Shown: positions 51,776 to 63,650 of the stretch, piece by piece
How positions within the stretch are numbered: the stretch's first letter is position 1
How the letters are laid out: every line of letters starts with the position of its first letter
Assembly (NCBI RefSeq): GCF_035046505.1
Contig: NC_089822.1
Span: forward strand, 209,804,419-209,868,418
From: Tiliqua scincoides
Lineage: Eukaryota; Chordata; Lepidosauria; Squamata; Scincidae
Direction: 5' to 3'
Length of the DNA: 64,000 nucleotides
Made by a program: the position numbers and the translations under genes
Notes under the pieces: generated by a model
Told to the model about the DNA's origin: nothing
Databases searched by the model: none
The model's input: only the letters and a program-made list of their open reading frames with translations

Positions 51776-51940
51776 ATGATTTGACATGGAATGATCCATA
51801 AGAATAAACTGCAAGCTAGCACTCCAACCAACACAGACTGACATGTATGCTTAGTATCAAGGAGGTCTGTTGAGACTTAACTACACATTTTGTTGGTGAG
51901 TAATCAGCAACAGTTTCTTCTGCCCCTCCTTACCCTAGAG

Positions 51941-52045
51941 CAGTGGTTCCCAAATGTTTTAGCACTGGGATCCACGTTTTAAATGACACTCTATTGGGAT
52001 CTACCTAGCTTTAATAGACTTAAAAAAAATGCAAAGGGCTTATTT
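51941..52045. mobile_element. hAT left end interrupted by CR1
   Basis: CAGTGGTTCCCAAATGTTTT then GGGATCCACGTTTT is a hAT left terminus; the right side is replaced by the CR1 at 52046. Confidence 0.55.
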
Positions 52046-52172
52046 AATAAGAACAGCCCCACTGGATCAGGTCATAGGCCCATCTAGTCCAGCTTCCTGT
52101 ATCTCACAGCGGCCCACCAAATGCCCCAGGGAACACACCAGATAACAAGAGACCTCATCCTGGTGCCCTCCC
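52046..52172 (-). mobile_element. CR1 LINE 3' tip
   Basis: The last 125 bases of CR1 on the minus strand, close to the 1172 and 6770 copies. Confidence 0.85.
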
Positions 52173-55084
52173 TTTCTGAGTACACACTACTAATCATCCA
52201 ACACAAAATAGGGAAATACTTATGCAATTGAAAACTTGGCAGTTTATCAGAACTGGGAATCACAATAAAAGTAAATACACTGCAGAGACATGATGGCTAC
52301 TGTTTGAAATAGTGTTCATTTTATTGGTGAAACATGAACTTTATGGATACAACTTCAACTCAAATGAGAGCAACTGCTGAACTTGCTTTGTAATTGTACT
52401 TAAGTGCCAATATATATATATATAAGCCAATATATATAAGCCAACAAGGATACACGCTACAGTTAAGTCAACTGTCTAGTAACATACTGGAAGAGTATTA
52501 ACCTTTATAGACACAGCAAGGTAATCTAGGCAATTTACACTCATTGCATTCCTTTGTAGAGAATTCTGGAGGATATGGAAGTTGCAGATCACAAGTCACA
52601 AATGAAAAACTCACTGAATGAATGAAGGGAATAGTTCATTTGAACTGTATACAGAAATGAATACTGCAATTAAATGCAGAAAACAGCCTGTAAACAAGGA
52701 GCACAACACAACGTTTAGAAAATGCAAGGAATGACTCAATTGCCCGACAGAATACAAGATAACTAAGGAATAAAAGATTCACACAGTTGGGAGACAAATG
52801 TAAATGCTGTGTGGTGAGAGGCTGTAACTTGTCTCCCTGGCAAAAACCTAATCAAGAATTTATTTCGTTCCAGCAACCTGGATTCAAGAAACTGGAAACA
52901 GAACAGAAGCCCAATATCAATTCAGCGGACACATGCTGTGCCATGTTAACAGTAGTGCTAAAGGCTACCCAGTCGCTTCCTTTAAAAAGAGCCCAAGACT
53001 CTTAAATGAAATGTGCAAGTCATGCAAGTTATTTTGCCTTCATACATTTCATACTATCAGCAGAAAGTGCAACATGTGACAATACTTCTGCTATAATAGT
53101 TCTCAAAGTGGAAGAATTCATTTCAGAGACGAGTAAACTTGCTTCCAGCTCCTTTCAGGTTGTTCTCAGGGTTTTATCTTGATTAAGGTAGAATACTAGC
53201 ACACATACTCTCAATTACTAAAATTCCACTTTTGGGTTGCTTGGTATTGCAGTGGAAGACAGCAATGAGGCAGCTGTTTTATTTAGCAAATTTTATTCCC
53301 ATCAGATTCAACCCCAAGTGTCTTATATCATACTGAAGCTCCCCTGATCTCCTACTTCTGCTATACTTGTCTGTTGCACAAAGGCAAATACAGTTTTGAA
53401 CTTAAGTTTATACATTTGTCATGTTTTTCCCACTGAGAGCACCCCCAAAAAGATTCTATGAGCGGCTCAATACACTAAACCCATTACCCCCTATGTCTGC
53501 CCAATCTGAAAATTTACGCAATTATAAATTGAAGTATTTAACTACACTAATATCCATCAGTGATTTTAAAAGCAATTCTTTCTGACCCACTCTGTGGAGC
53601 TTTAGAACTAGTTCAACAGTCTGCATGTATCTTTAAATTAACATGGCGAACACAGTTTACAGAGTATACTGCAGATGCTAGATGCCAAAAACAACAAAAT
53701 CACAAGAAAAATCCACTCGTATGACATTTCTTCCATATTTATATTTAATACATTTATATACTGCTTTTTAAAATAAAAATTTTTCACAGAACAGTAATAT
53801 CCCTTCTAATCCATTTCAAACATGCAAGTACAAACTAGTTTACCATAAGATCAATGTTCTGGTAGTAACAATATAGGGTTTCCCAAACATGCGAGGTCAG
53901 TCTGTCCCACAGATTAAAAAACTCATATCAAAAACCAGAACCAAAATGCCACGAAAACCACCATATGCCTAAATAGCAGCATCTCATCAATTCACCAAAC
54001 TGATGAATCAATATGCAACACTAGCTATTTGATTGTGTTCACTATATAGGCAAATATGCCCCTGTGACTGTAGAATCTAGTATTGTGCTCACTCAGGGTT
54101 GGACCCAAAGTCTTTAGATCAAGCGCTGTCTCTCCTGCTTGCACAAGATGGGAAGAGGCATTACTTTCTAAAATTTCCCTATTCCTCTCTAGACCACTAT
54201 GTCACATACCATCTTGCTCCCCCAGGTCCCTCAACTTTTAGGAGCAAATTTTTTGGGGGTGTAGGGGACTGGAGAGGAAAAGGCAAGTACCCAAAAGCTA
54301 CTCCCATTCCTTACTGTGCAAGCAGAAGACAGAACTCACACACACACAAAAAAGTTCTGGATTCAAACCACAGAAAATTATTTGTGATCGCGTAATGATG
54401 AAACTTTTCCCATTGACTGCTTTCTCCAGCATCTGCAGCAGGAATACCAGAACCTCTAGAGAACTTCTCAGTCAAGTTTCTAAATGGTCCAATAACTGGC
54501 AGCCATCTGGATACAGGATGTATCCTTTCCTCAGGCGCCAAAATCAGATGGCAGACTAACATTAAAGAGAACTGATCTCTAAAACCTAATGTTCTGCAAG
54601 TTTTAAAAATAAAAAAAAATTGCACATCATAAACAGTTCCACTTCTGGCAAGCAATAACATATGAATAACATTATTCACTTATAGTGTAAAACCACAACA
54701 ATTCTTCTTCCTTCACAGTTACCACTGTAGGACATAGACCAAATATTTCTGCACAACCAATGACATTTTTTGAAGAAAATATATATGCTGCTTTTCACCA
54801 TATGGCATTAAAATGGTTTACAGTATAATTAAAAACACACAGCATAGTTCTAAAATTGCCATTTCAGTGAGGATATTTTTATTACAAACATTAAATATTA
54901 ATACTAGAAATGATATCGCTTAGTTATGAAAGACAGAACAGCTCCCCCATTCTATTTGATAAGCTATCATTTTGAATCTCCCTTCTAGAACCATTCTATA
55001 AGCACTAGCATTTCTGAATCCAAGTCTCACTGCACCTGCACATCCAACCCGACTTCTTATTAGCTGAACATTCAGTTTCTCTTC
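52173..55084 (-). other. STIMATE intron 1 section, nothing recognised
   Basis: No exon 1 candidate (which should be GC-rich and encode an LMHSFGIFLQGLLG-like segment) is present. Short AT repeats occur near 52410. Confidence 0.45.
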
Positions 55085-55482
55085 CTATCTGTATTATCTA
55101 TCTCATATGCACAGTATGCTCCTTGTGCAGGGAAAGCGCCCTTCAGGTAGACCACAGCTGCGATACAAGGACATCCACAAGAGGGATCTGAAGGTCTTAG
55201 GAGTGGACCTCAACAGGTGGGAAACCCTGGCCTCTGAGCGGCCCGCTTGGAGGCAGGCTGTGCAGCATGGCCTCTTCCAGTTTGAAGAGACACTTGGCCA
55301 ACAGACTGATGCAAAGAAGGAAGGCCCATAGCCAAGGAGACAGACCAGGGACAGACTGCACTTGCTCCCAGTGTGGAAGGGATTGTCACTCCTGAATCGG
55401 CCTTTTCAGTCACACTAGATGCTGTTCCAGAACCACCATTCAGAGCGTGATACCATAGTCTTTCGAGACTGAAGGTTGCCAA
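55085..55482 (+). mobile_element. Non-LTR LINE, C-terminal coding end and 3' UTR
   Basis: Plus-strand frame 55107-55331 ends in GKRPSGRPQLRYKDIHKRDL then WETLASERPAWRQAV, the C-terminus common in a vertebrate endonuclease/reverse transcriptase LINE group. The 3' UTR closes with GAGCGTGATACCATAGTCTT and CGAGACTGAAGGTTGCC. The frame starts mid-protein because of 5' truncation. Confidence 0.8.
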
Positions 55483-55839
55483 AGTCTAAGTCTCCTTGGG
55501 CAAAGCATTTCTCTTTTCTGTAGCAGCAATGAATCCAGATGTACTCCCAAGATGTGGACCTACTCCTACAGAGGAAGTGCTACCCCATTCAGAACAGTGT
55601 GCTGATCCAACACCTGCATTTCAGAGCTCCTCTGTATCAAAGAGGTCCAAGAGGACCTCTGTTTTGATCGTGTTTATAATTCCAACTTGTTTGCCCACAT
55701 CCAGCCCTGCCCCCCAATGGCTCCAGGCATTGATTAAGGGCTTCCCAATATTAGATGACACAGAGAGACAGAGCTGGATGTCATCCACATTTTGATGAGA
55801 GCCAAATACCCTGCCGATCTGGGGGGGACAAGACTGAAC

Positions 55840-56805
55840 CAGTGGCGTAGCTAATGAATGTGTAGCCCGCTGTGGAGCTCAAAATGATGCCACAGAAGTG
55901 ATGCCACAACTGGAAGTGATGACACACTTGGGCTTTTTAAAAAGTGCAAATTGGGGGGAAACCTGCCTCCTCCTCCCAGCAGTCCACCACCCACTTGATC
56001 TGCCACTTCCCCCAGCCAGTGGCATAGCTAAGGTATCTAACTGCTACCTGGGATCAAAGATTTTGTAGCCCTCCCTCCATGACAAAATCAAATTTAATTA
56101 ATTCAAATAAATCAAAAGTGTACCCCTTATTGGTTACTGTGCTGGGGTGAAGAGGGACAGTTATTCTCTCCCTGCTAAATATAAGAGGAGCACCACTTGA
56201 AAAAGTGGCTCTTTACCAGTTAGCAGGAGTAGCTGTATTATGATACATGGAAATGAGAGCTGACTCATATTAACACCTTATTGGTTCCATGCTGTATCAT
56301 AACAACATCTCATTGGCTCAGGGTCCAATACTATCCAATTTTCCAGCACCAGTGTAGCCGCAGTGCAGCCCCAAGATAAGGGAACAAATGTTCCCATACC
56401 TTAAGGGGACCTCTGTGACTGCTGACCCATGACAAGATGCAGTGCATGCCCCATTGGCTCAGCAGCACCGGCACTGGAAAACTGGATAGGATTGGGCCCT
56501 CAGTCAGTCTCATAGGTTAGTTTTGAATTAAAGAAATCCACTTTTTGTTCCTTAAGGCAGTTGTGTTTTTGTTTTCTGGTTAATTGGCCATAGCTGTTGA
56601 TAGAATACAGATATTCTAATGTGGTTTGTTTCATTGCATTCTGCATTAAATAACCTTTCCAATGATATATAACATGATGGTATTATTGGTACATACCAAG
56701 ATTTTCACAATTTTGGCCACTAGTGTCAAGCTCAGCTTGTTGCCGCCCTAAAGCTTGTTGCCCAGTGCGACTGCTACCCCCTGCACCCCCTTAGCTACGC
56801 CACTG
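55840..56805. mobile_element. hAT element with nested Harbinger-like MITE
   Basis: CAGTGGCGTAGCTAATG to CCTTAGCTACGCCACTG (one base overlap worn), exact 8-bp duplication GACTGAAC (55832-55839 and 56806-56813). Reverse-oriented relative of 39898-40673 with the same internal terminus copy (near 56016). Enlarged by the MITE at 56321-56499. Confidence 0.92.
56321..56499. mobile_element. Harbinger-like MITE in hAT
   Basis: GGGTCCAATACTATCC to GGATAGGATTGGGCCC with exact TCA duplication (56318-56320 and 56500-56502). The related hAT at 39898 shows the uninterrupted site. Confidence 0.88.
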
Positions 56806-56813
56806 GACTGAAC

Positions 56814-58744
56814 CCTGAGGCACACCCCACACCAAAAAGCCCCACAGGTCTGCTACAGAACTTAGGTGCTAAGTTAATTGTTAAATGAGCTCATTGGACA
56901 GATCCAAACAGGCCTATGAATGTATGCAAAATGCTTGCAACATGGGCTGTCAAGACAGCATTGTTAGGATCAGTGCTATTAGGAAGACTGTTAGGATCAT
57001 TTCTTTGAAATGCAGAGTGTGCTTGGCCACCAAGAAATTTCAATGGTCAGCTTTCCCTGTCCCCGCCCCCTTCTCCCTCTCCCTTCCATCAGTGGAGATA
57101 AGCTGCTACAACATAATGCTGAAACTTCCAGTGTAGGATTTCAGATCTAGTGAGTAGAAATAGATTTAGAAGCTTGTTTTAATTTTCTTGTGGTATGTTA
57201 TTACCTTTAATACTTTTTACCAACTCTTATTCTGAGGGTCAAAGTACTCTCACATTTTCTTTCCACATTTATAAAACATTGCCATAATTTGTGTGGCTAC
57301 ACTGAATGGAGATAAATACAGCATCTTCCCTGGATCCTGCAGCCAAGCTGGGCTAGCATAATACCCACAGGGAGCCAGGGGTGGGGGAGTAGAATGGGTT
57401 AGATCCCCCAGTCCCTTGGAGTCATTTTTACTGAGAAAGGGACTCCTAGCTTTACTCCTTCAGGCTACGAGGGGGAGTTGATCAGAAAGCAGTTGGTGGC
57501 AGATTATCCTGGGTCACTGGAATATATCTTTGAAAAAAGTAAGTTTGAGTGGTATTCTCAGGAGCAGTCTCCTGGGAGAGGCAGAACACAAGGAATGGAG
57601 CTGGGGTTCAATTTTACAAATACACACTCCACCCAAGGGGACCAAACAAATGGGTCAGACAGGGAAAGTGCTGGGCCCTCGGGGATAGATATTCTTCATA
57701 GGACCATTCCTGCTGGAGACAGCCTTCATACATGTCATGGTGTGTCATTCTGGTGTCAATTTCGGGTGTCTTGTCAAAAGATGCAAGAAAAGTCACTCAA
57801 AGGGGAAGGCTGAAAAGCCCCTATATGTTTATAGGCTGACAAGCCCTATATGAGAAATGTTTATTTCTCCCTCACTGGAGAAAAGCAGATAAAAATTCAA
57901 TACATAAATATGTGCAGTCCTTTGGATCTTTGTCATAATACCGCACTGCCCCATCAGTGGTCAAAATGAACATTTTACTTTGTGTACAACAGAGATCATC
58001 TTCATACTGTAATTGTATTAAAAATTCTGTACCAATTTAGATGCATGACAGCAATCTATTGGCAGGCACCCAAAAAAAATGATGCTTGCATACAGAGCAC
58101 TGGAATTCTTTTTTTTTTTTCTTTTTCTTTTTAAAAAGGAAAATGAACCTGAGATTTGACAACAGGCAATGTTTAAGCTGCCAGCTGGAAGGAAATTAGA
58201 AAATAAAATCTAATAGCTGGAAAATATTCTGCTTCTTTCTACATATTGAAATGATTCCAGCCATCTAATGTTTTAATTTGTAGATCATAATTAATAACCT
58301 ACAAAAATTCTGAAAAGAAACAGCTGTCTGAGGAGACATTCCAGCTTGCAATATGTCTAGCAAGAAGTCGGCATCATAAGTTGAGGAACAAAAAGTATTC
58401 AGAGTGGAAGATAGTAACACGGTCTCCACATGTTTTTGAAGAAAATTCCACTTTTATTCACGCTGTATGTTCTCCTATTCATTATCCTAGAATGTCCACA
58501 ATATGCCAACAGAAAAACAAATGTTTTATGGTAAAAGAATCTAAAGTATGACCTGAAGAACTGGATGGCTTCTCTGGCACACCGTGGCTCTCCCATCTTA
58601 AAAACTACACACACACTAAATGGTTCAGCTATGGAGGGCTCTAAGCACTAGGAGCTGTCATCTCTTAACACACTACCAATATTGGGGCTTTTGTTTAGAA
58701 ATATAATAACGGGGAAAATGAGAAACAATAAATAAACCTCTATT
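56814..58744 (-). other. STIMATE intron 1 section, nothing recognised
   Basis: No repeat family or exon recognised. The plus frame at 57478-57813 (111 codons) has no known motif. Confidence 0.4.
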
Positions 58745-59560
58745 TGCTATTTGTTAATACTTTATCTCACTTTTTTCCTCCTAGTACTCAAGGCAGCTTA
58801 CAACATAAAAACTGAAACAAAAAGATGACAACTGGGTTAAATATTACAAAATCAGCATAAATAAAATCATCAGCAAAAAGGAAATGGGCAACCCCTGAGG
58901 AAACTTAAAGACAGACTTAATACTCAGAGGAAATAAATGAGTTTTCAGTTGCCAATGGAATGCTGGCAGAGAGGGAACCAATCTGAGCTCTACAGGCAGA
59001 AAGTTCCACAAGCTGTATGCCACCACAGAGAAGTCCTCTCTGGCAGCAAATGCACAAGTAACTTAAGGTGATGGGCTATCTCATATGCTGAAGATGTTCC
59101 TCTCGGTGCCCCAGTTCTAAGCTGTTTATTGCTTTAACGGTTGCAACCAGGATCTGAAAACAAAATGGCCAGCCAGTACAGCTAGCATAACAGTGTAGTG
59201 ACCATTACCTGTCTGAAGTTAGTCAAAACACATGCAGCAGGATTCTACACTAGCTGAAGTTTCTGAATAGTCTTCAAGAGCAACTTTGTAAAACGTCTGG
59301 AGAGTATTCCAGCCTCAATGCAACTAGTGCTAGTTAACCATAACCAAGTCAGCATATTTATCCAGGGGAGGATGGAGTTGGTGCACCAGTCTAAAGCTGG
59401 ACAAAGGTGCTTCAGGCCACAACCCCACCTTGGCATTCAGGAGCACGGGCCAGAAGCATCCCCAACCTGGAAACCTGATCCTTCCGGGGAGCACTACCCC
59501 ATCCAGAAAAGGCTAACAAACCATAACCTGTGTAACAGGGCTCCTAACTAATAGTACCGT
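58745..59560 (-). mobile_element. L2 LINE, 3' coding end
   Basis: The minus strand reads SLWNFLPVELRLVPSLPAFH then WQLKTHLF (within 59026-58844), the conserved end of L2 ORF2, and the GTACTCAAGGCAGCTTACAA-type 3' tail lies at the left. Upstream coding parts are more decayed. Confidence 0.75.
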
Positions 59561-60912
59561 GGTCTTTATCAAAATAGAATGGTATACAGAGCTGAGAGAC
59601 AGATATATTAAAAAGGGAGGATGTTAGAACTAGAGGTTAAGAAAATTGAAGATTCATAACAGAAAAGAGCAGCAAGGCAAAAAGGGCACACTCAGGATGG
59701 AGAATCATTCTGGTATCAGAAGAGCAACAAGAATGAATGGCAGAGTGCTTCCCTGGGGGTTCTGTACAAAAAATATCCTCAAGAATTGTCCCTTATTTTG
59801 GAGCACCACGGAATATAGTAACTGGGGTGTGTGTGTGAGAAATACCGTATGAGAAGTTATTTAAAATTCCTATTCTTTAGCCCAGAATTGGTCCCTGTGG
59901 TGGCTTGTCCTAACTCCAAATTTTAATCTAGTTTTGTGAACTTGTCCAAACCTTGGAAAACATTTACTGTACTCATCCAAACTTTCATAGATATGCACAT
60001 TCTGTCCTATGAAGTCAATGTCAATAGCACTCTGCTCATAAGCAGCTTATTGAAGTTCAAGATGCTTGGTTTGATTTTTTTTTCTAAAAATCTGTTCTTC
60101 AGTGTAAACAAAAATGTTTAGGCTCTTTGTAAAAATTCTGTAAAGCAATAAACCCAAAATAAACGTTATTTAATAATAATAAACTTTATTTATATCCCGC
60201 CCTTCTCCCTAAAGGGACCCAGGGTGGCTAGATGTATTTTAAAAAAAAACCACAATCTGTACAACTTATGGAATTTTGCCAAGCAAATATGAGCTCTACT
60301 GAGCAAAATCTATGGCCTCAGCACCAAAAGATATTTCCAACAATTGGTTAGATTTGTTCTGGCATTGATCTGTTGTTTTGGGAGTAAAGGATTAATTAAA
60401 AATAGCATCCCTGTTGATCAACAATTATCTTAAAGTAGGAACTGGGGGAGGAAGAAATCTTTTTCACTTCTATTGCTCTTTTATTCCTCTTTAGATGCAA
60501 TAATACTTCGTTAGTGGTTAAATGACAAAATTTAAATTTCTTGTACAGTATTTATTATTCTGTGGAAGCCCTCATGCTTAACCACCAACAGGATCAAAAG
60601 CCTTCCACTATACACAGCTTTGTCATTTTATTACGTAGAACCTTTTACAGAGACTGTTAATGGACAGCATGCTCAGTTGGTTTGCCCTTTTTAACAACTT
60701 GTTAGTATATCAAGGAAAACTGCAGGCAAGCAAGTACCCCATAAGGAATTCTCCCAAATACACTACGAGCACAGACATCTCAATTGCTGAGATGTATTGC
60801 TCCATTGACATAAATGAACTATACAGGTCTTCTCAAGCACGAAAAACTGCTTCAGGCTTGACAACGCATGCTTGGCGCACAGCCATTCCCATATTGAAAA
60901 GACGGTTTCTCA
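59561..60912 (-). other. STIMATE intron 1 section
   Basis: Holds only the L2 tail at 60168-60245. No exon recognised. Confidence 0.4.
60168..60245 (-). mobile_element. L2-type 3' tail
   Basis: ATAATAATAAACTTTATTTA then TATCCCGCCCTTCTCCCT is the reverse of the L2 GGCGGGATATAAATAA terminus. Confidence 0.7.
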
Positions 60913-61003
60913 AAGCCCATTCCTATGCATATCTACTCAGAAGTAAGTTCTGTTATAGTCAATGGGGTTTACTAGCAGATAAGTGTGGACAGGATTTCAA
61001 CTT
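60913..61003. mobile_element. Harbinger-like palindromic MITE
   Basis: AGCCCATTCCTATGCATATC, TACTCAGAAGTAAGTTCTG and GTGTGGACAGGATTTCAAC follow the 47437 pattern. Confidence 0.65.
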
Positions 61004-61122
61004 TAGTCATAATCCAAAGCACACCAGAGAGAAGTCAACTTTTTACATTTCTGGAAGAAGGAGAATCTCATGTGTAAGTTCCCCCTTAAACCCTTCAGCA
61101 AATAGTGAAAAAATATTAATAA

Positions 61123-61825
61123 CAGTATTTATATACTGCTTTTCAACAAAAAGCTCACAAAGCGGTTTACAGAGAAGAATCAAATAACTAATGGCATCCT
61201 GTCCCAAAAGGGCTCACAATCTAAAAAGATGCAGAAGAGTGTTAAGGTAAGAAACTTGGTATGTCCTGTCTGTACAGCAGGGTGCATAAAAGTCAGCAGA
61301 CACAGCAGAGTCTTTGAATTAGCTGTTGTATATTTGGGCAAGGAGTCACACACAGAGTAGTCTAAGCAGTCCAGATCATACACATTGAATATAGCAGTCC
61401 CGAGTTACCTTATCCAAGTCAGTATCCACAAATCACAGTCAGTCAGTCCATCTGTCTGTCCAAGGTCATATACAGCGTATACATAAACAGTAATCCATTT
61501 GTCAAAGTCTCCAGCAGCAGTTTTACAGTTTAACACCTACTGCACTGGTGGAGTTGCAGACTGAGGCTTAAGTGGGCAGAGCAGCCAATCTGGGCCTCCA
61601 CATCTAATTAGGGTGTGGCAGGCACAGGTGCTGTGTCATTCAGCTGACTCAGCTGCTTTCAACCTTCCTTGAACCAACTTGTTTGCTATGTCTCTGGTTA
61701 TGCTTGAGCAGTAGAAAGCCACTAGAAAAGATACTGCTGGGGTGAGGAGGGTTAGTTACTTTCCCTCTGCTAAATTAAAGAGGAGCACACACTTGAAAAA
61801 GTGCCTCTTACCCAGTTAGCAGATA
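61123..61825 (-). mobile_element. L2-tailed SINE split by an insertion
   Basis: Tail part 61123-61239 and head part 61711-61825 are consecutive pieces of one minus-strand SINE. The middle motif (AAAGATGCA...CAGCCACTAG) is interrupted by about 475 foreign bases. Confidence 0.8.
61240..61710. mobile_element. Insertion in SINE, possible solitary LTR
   Basis: About 470 bases between the two SINE parts, bounded by TGTTAAGG and TTGAGCA, consistent with TG...CA ends of an LTR. No coding part and no convincing flanking duplication. Family and age not determined. Confidence 0.35.
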
Positions 61826-63650
61826 TAACACATTCACTTTGAAACATTTTTATTCATTTTGTAAATTTTTCTTCAAAGGTTTGCTGCTCCATAATTATGA
61901 GACAAATCAAGTTAAAAGTAAAAGAATGCAACTCTAGAACCGGGGAGCTCTGTGATACCTTTCATACAAGCAAGCTGTCTCAGTCCATCAATATGAATCT
62001 ATAAAATTATCCAGTACCAATTAAATAACTGCTTTAATTCCATATGCTGTCTGCAGCATTTAATTTATGAAATACTAAAACCACAGTGAAAAACCCAAGT
62101 AGTAGTGTTCCACAGAAGCACAAATCAAGTATCTGCTGTTAAGCATTATATCTTCAAAAACTTTCTATTAGTGTTTGGGAGTCCTCTACTGACAGCATTC
62201 AAACAAACCACCAGAACTCAAATAAAGTAAAATAAAGTCAAACTTTATGCTTGGCAGCCCATGACAGCATATCTAGATTATGCTCAGACAATTACAGCCG
62301 TTTCAGTTTGCAAGTCACTTAAGTTTTTGTTTATAAGCCATATTAACATTCAGGGACTTCATTCAAGTTCACACATTAAGGGCTGTTTTGGAAATAACTT
62401 TGTACAAAGAACTATGTACAAACTTAAATGTCTTAAATGTCATACATGAAATCCCACAGGCCTGCTTTACCACAGTTAGATATGCTTCAGGACAATTCTG
62501 TATCACTTGAGGACACACCTTGTTTCAAAACGCCAATATACCAATAAAGATATCTTATTGAATCACATGAATAACTGTGAATGTATACCAGTCACAACAT
62601 GCAAACAGTGCACACTTGTACAGATGCAACTGGAAGGCACAAAAGTCAGGTGCAATTAGAGTTTCAGACAAAAGGACAATTAGATTTCTAGTTTCCCCAA
62701 TCACACTAAAACAAGCTAAACACACACGTAATAAGGCAAACTCTGATTCTGGCAGCAAACTTTCCCAAGGGTTAACAGAACTAGCTAAACAGCCACTGAT
62801 CCTTCAACAACATAAACAGCTGAAGGAAAAGATGTATATTTGAAAAGCACTCTGTGCCAAGTCAAACAAATATATGGAGCAAGAAGACTGCACATCTTGC
62901 CCTAATCATACTTGGAGATGTCAACCTACAAAGAAAAGAGAGCTTCTTGAAGAGGTAGCCGTTGAGATAGGGCAACTTGGTTGCATGCATAGGACTGCTG
63001 TTTGAATACAGATGTTGTCCAAAGCCAGAGAACCTCTGCAGGCTTCAAGGAGAAGGACCACCTTAGCAGTCACATGTCACTCCCCACTCAGCGTCAAGGA
63101 CATGCTGTCACCAATCAATCATGCAGCAAAGAACCTGCTCCATAGATTCAGCAGTTTGGTTCAAGGATGAATTCCCCTCAGATCTAACTGCTACCCACAC
63201 ATTGGGCTTCACTTGAATCCATGGGCTGGGGATGATTGTTGCCTCCAATTCTTCCTAAGCCCCTTTAAGACAGCCTGAAAACCATTATCTGTTGCTGTAA
63301 TAACACAATAGCTTAGGGTAGAGAAATGGCTTGGGATGAGGGTAGAGGTGACAAGTTTATTGGTAAACAAAAGACAACCCGGAAGACCAGCAACAACTGC
63401 ACCGGGGCATAGCCACAACAAATAAGGTCTTTTCAACAGTCAACTAGGGAGAACAGCTTAGAAGAAAGTAAAAGGTGTGAAATATTCCATTCCTATCCAG
63501 ACTTTGGTTTTATCTAAAAGTCTGCATTCAGCTCCTTTTTTTTTGCCACTGATAACTCACAGAAATCAGTGAAAAAGCTGAATGAGCTGCTAACAGCAAA
63601 TTAATTAGGTTTACTCTAGACTTGCATGACTTCTATTACCATATTGTTAG
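61826..63650 (-). other. STIMATE intron 1 section, nothing recognised
   Basis: AT-rich DNA without recognised repeats or exons. Confidence 0.4.

Larger units (their letters stand above)
50276..51799. mobile_element. AT-rich DNA transposon carrying a nested hAT
   Basis: ATGGATCATTCCATGTCAAA at the left and its exact reverse complement, TTTGACATGGAATGATCCAT less one base of phase, at the right form 20-bp inverted termini. Removing the nested hAT leaves about 580 bases of AT-rich sequence. The target duplication is unresolved, so the superfamily is unknown (TA-type possible). Confidence 0.7.

Noticed and set aside
53270-54400. Search for STIMATE exon 1
   Set aside because: No stretch encodes the expected hydrophobic N-terminal segment; local sequence is AT-rich.
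57478-57813. 111-codon plus frame in STIMATE intron 1
   Set aside because: No similarity recognised and no splice or promoter context.
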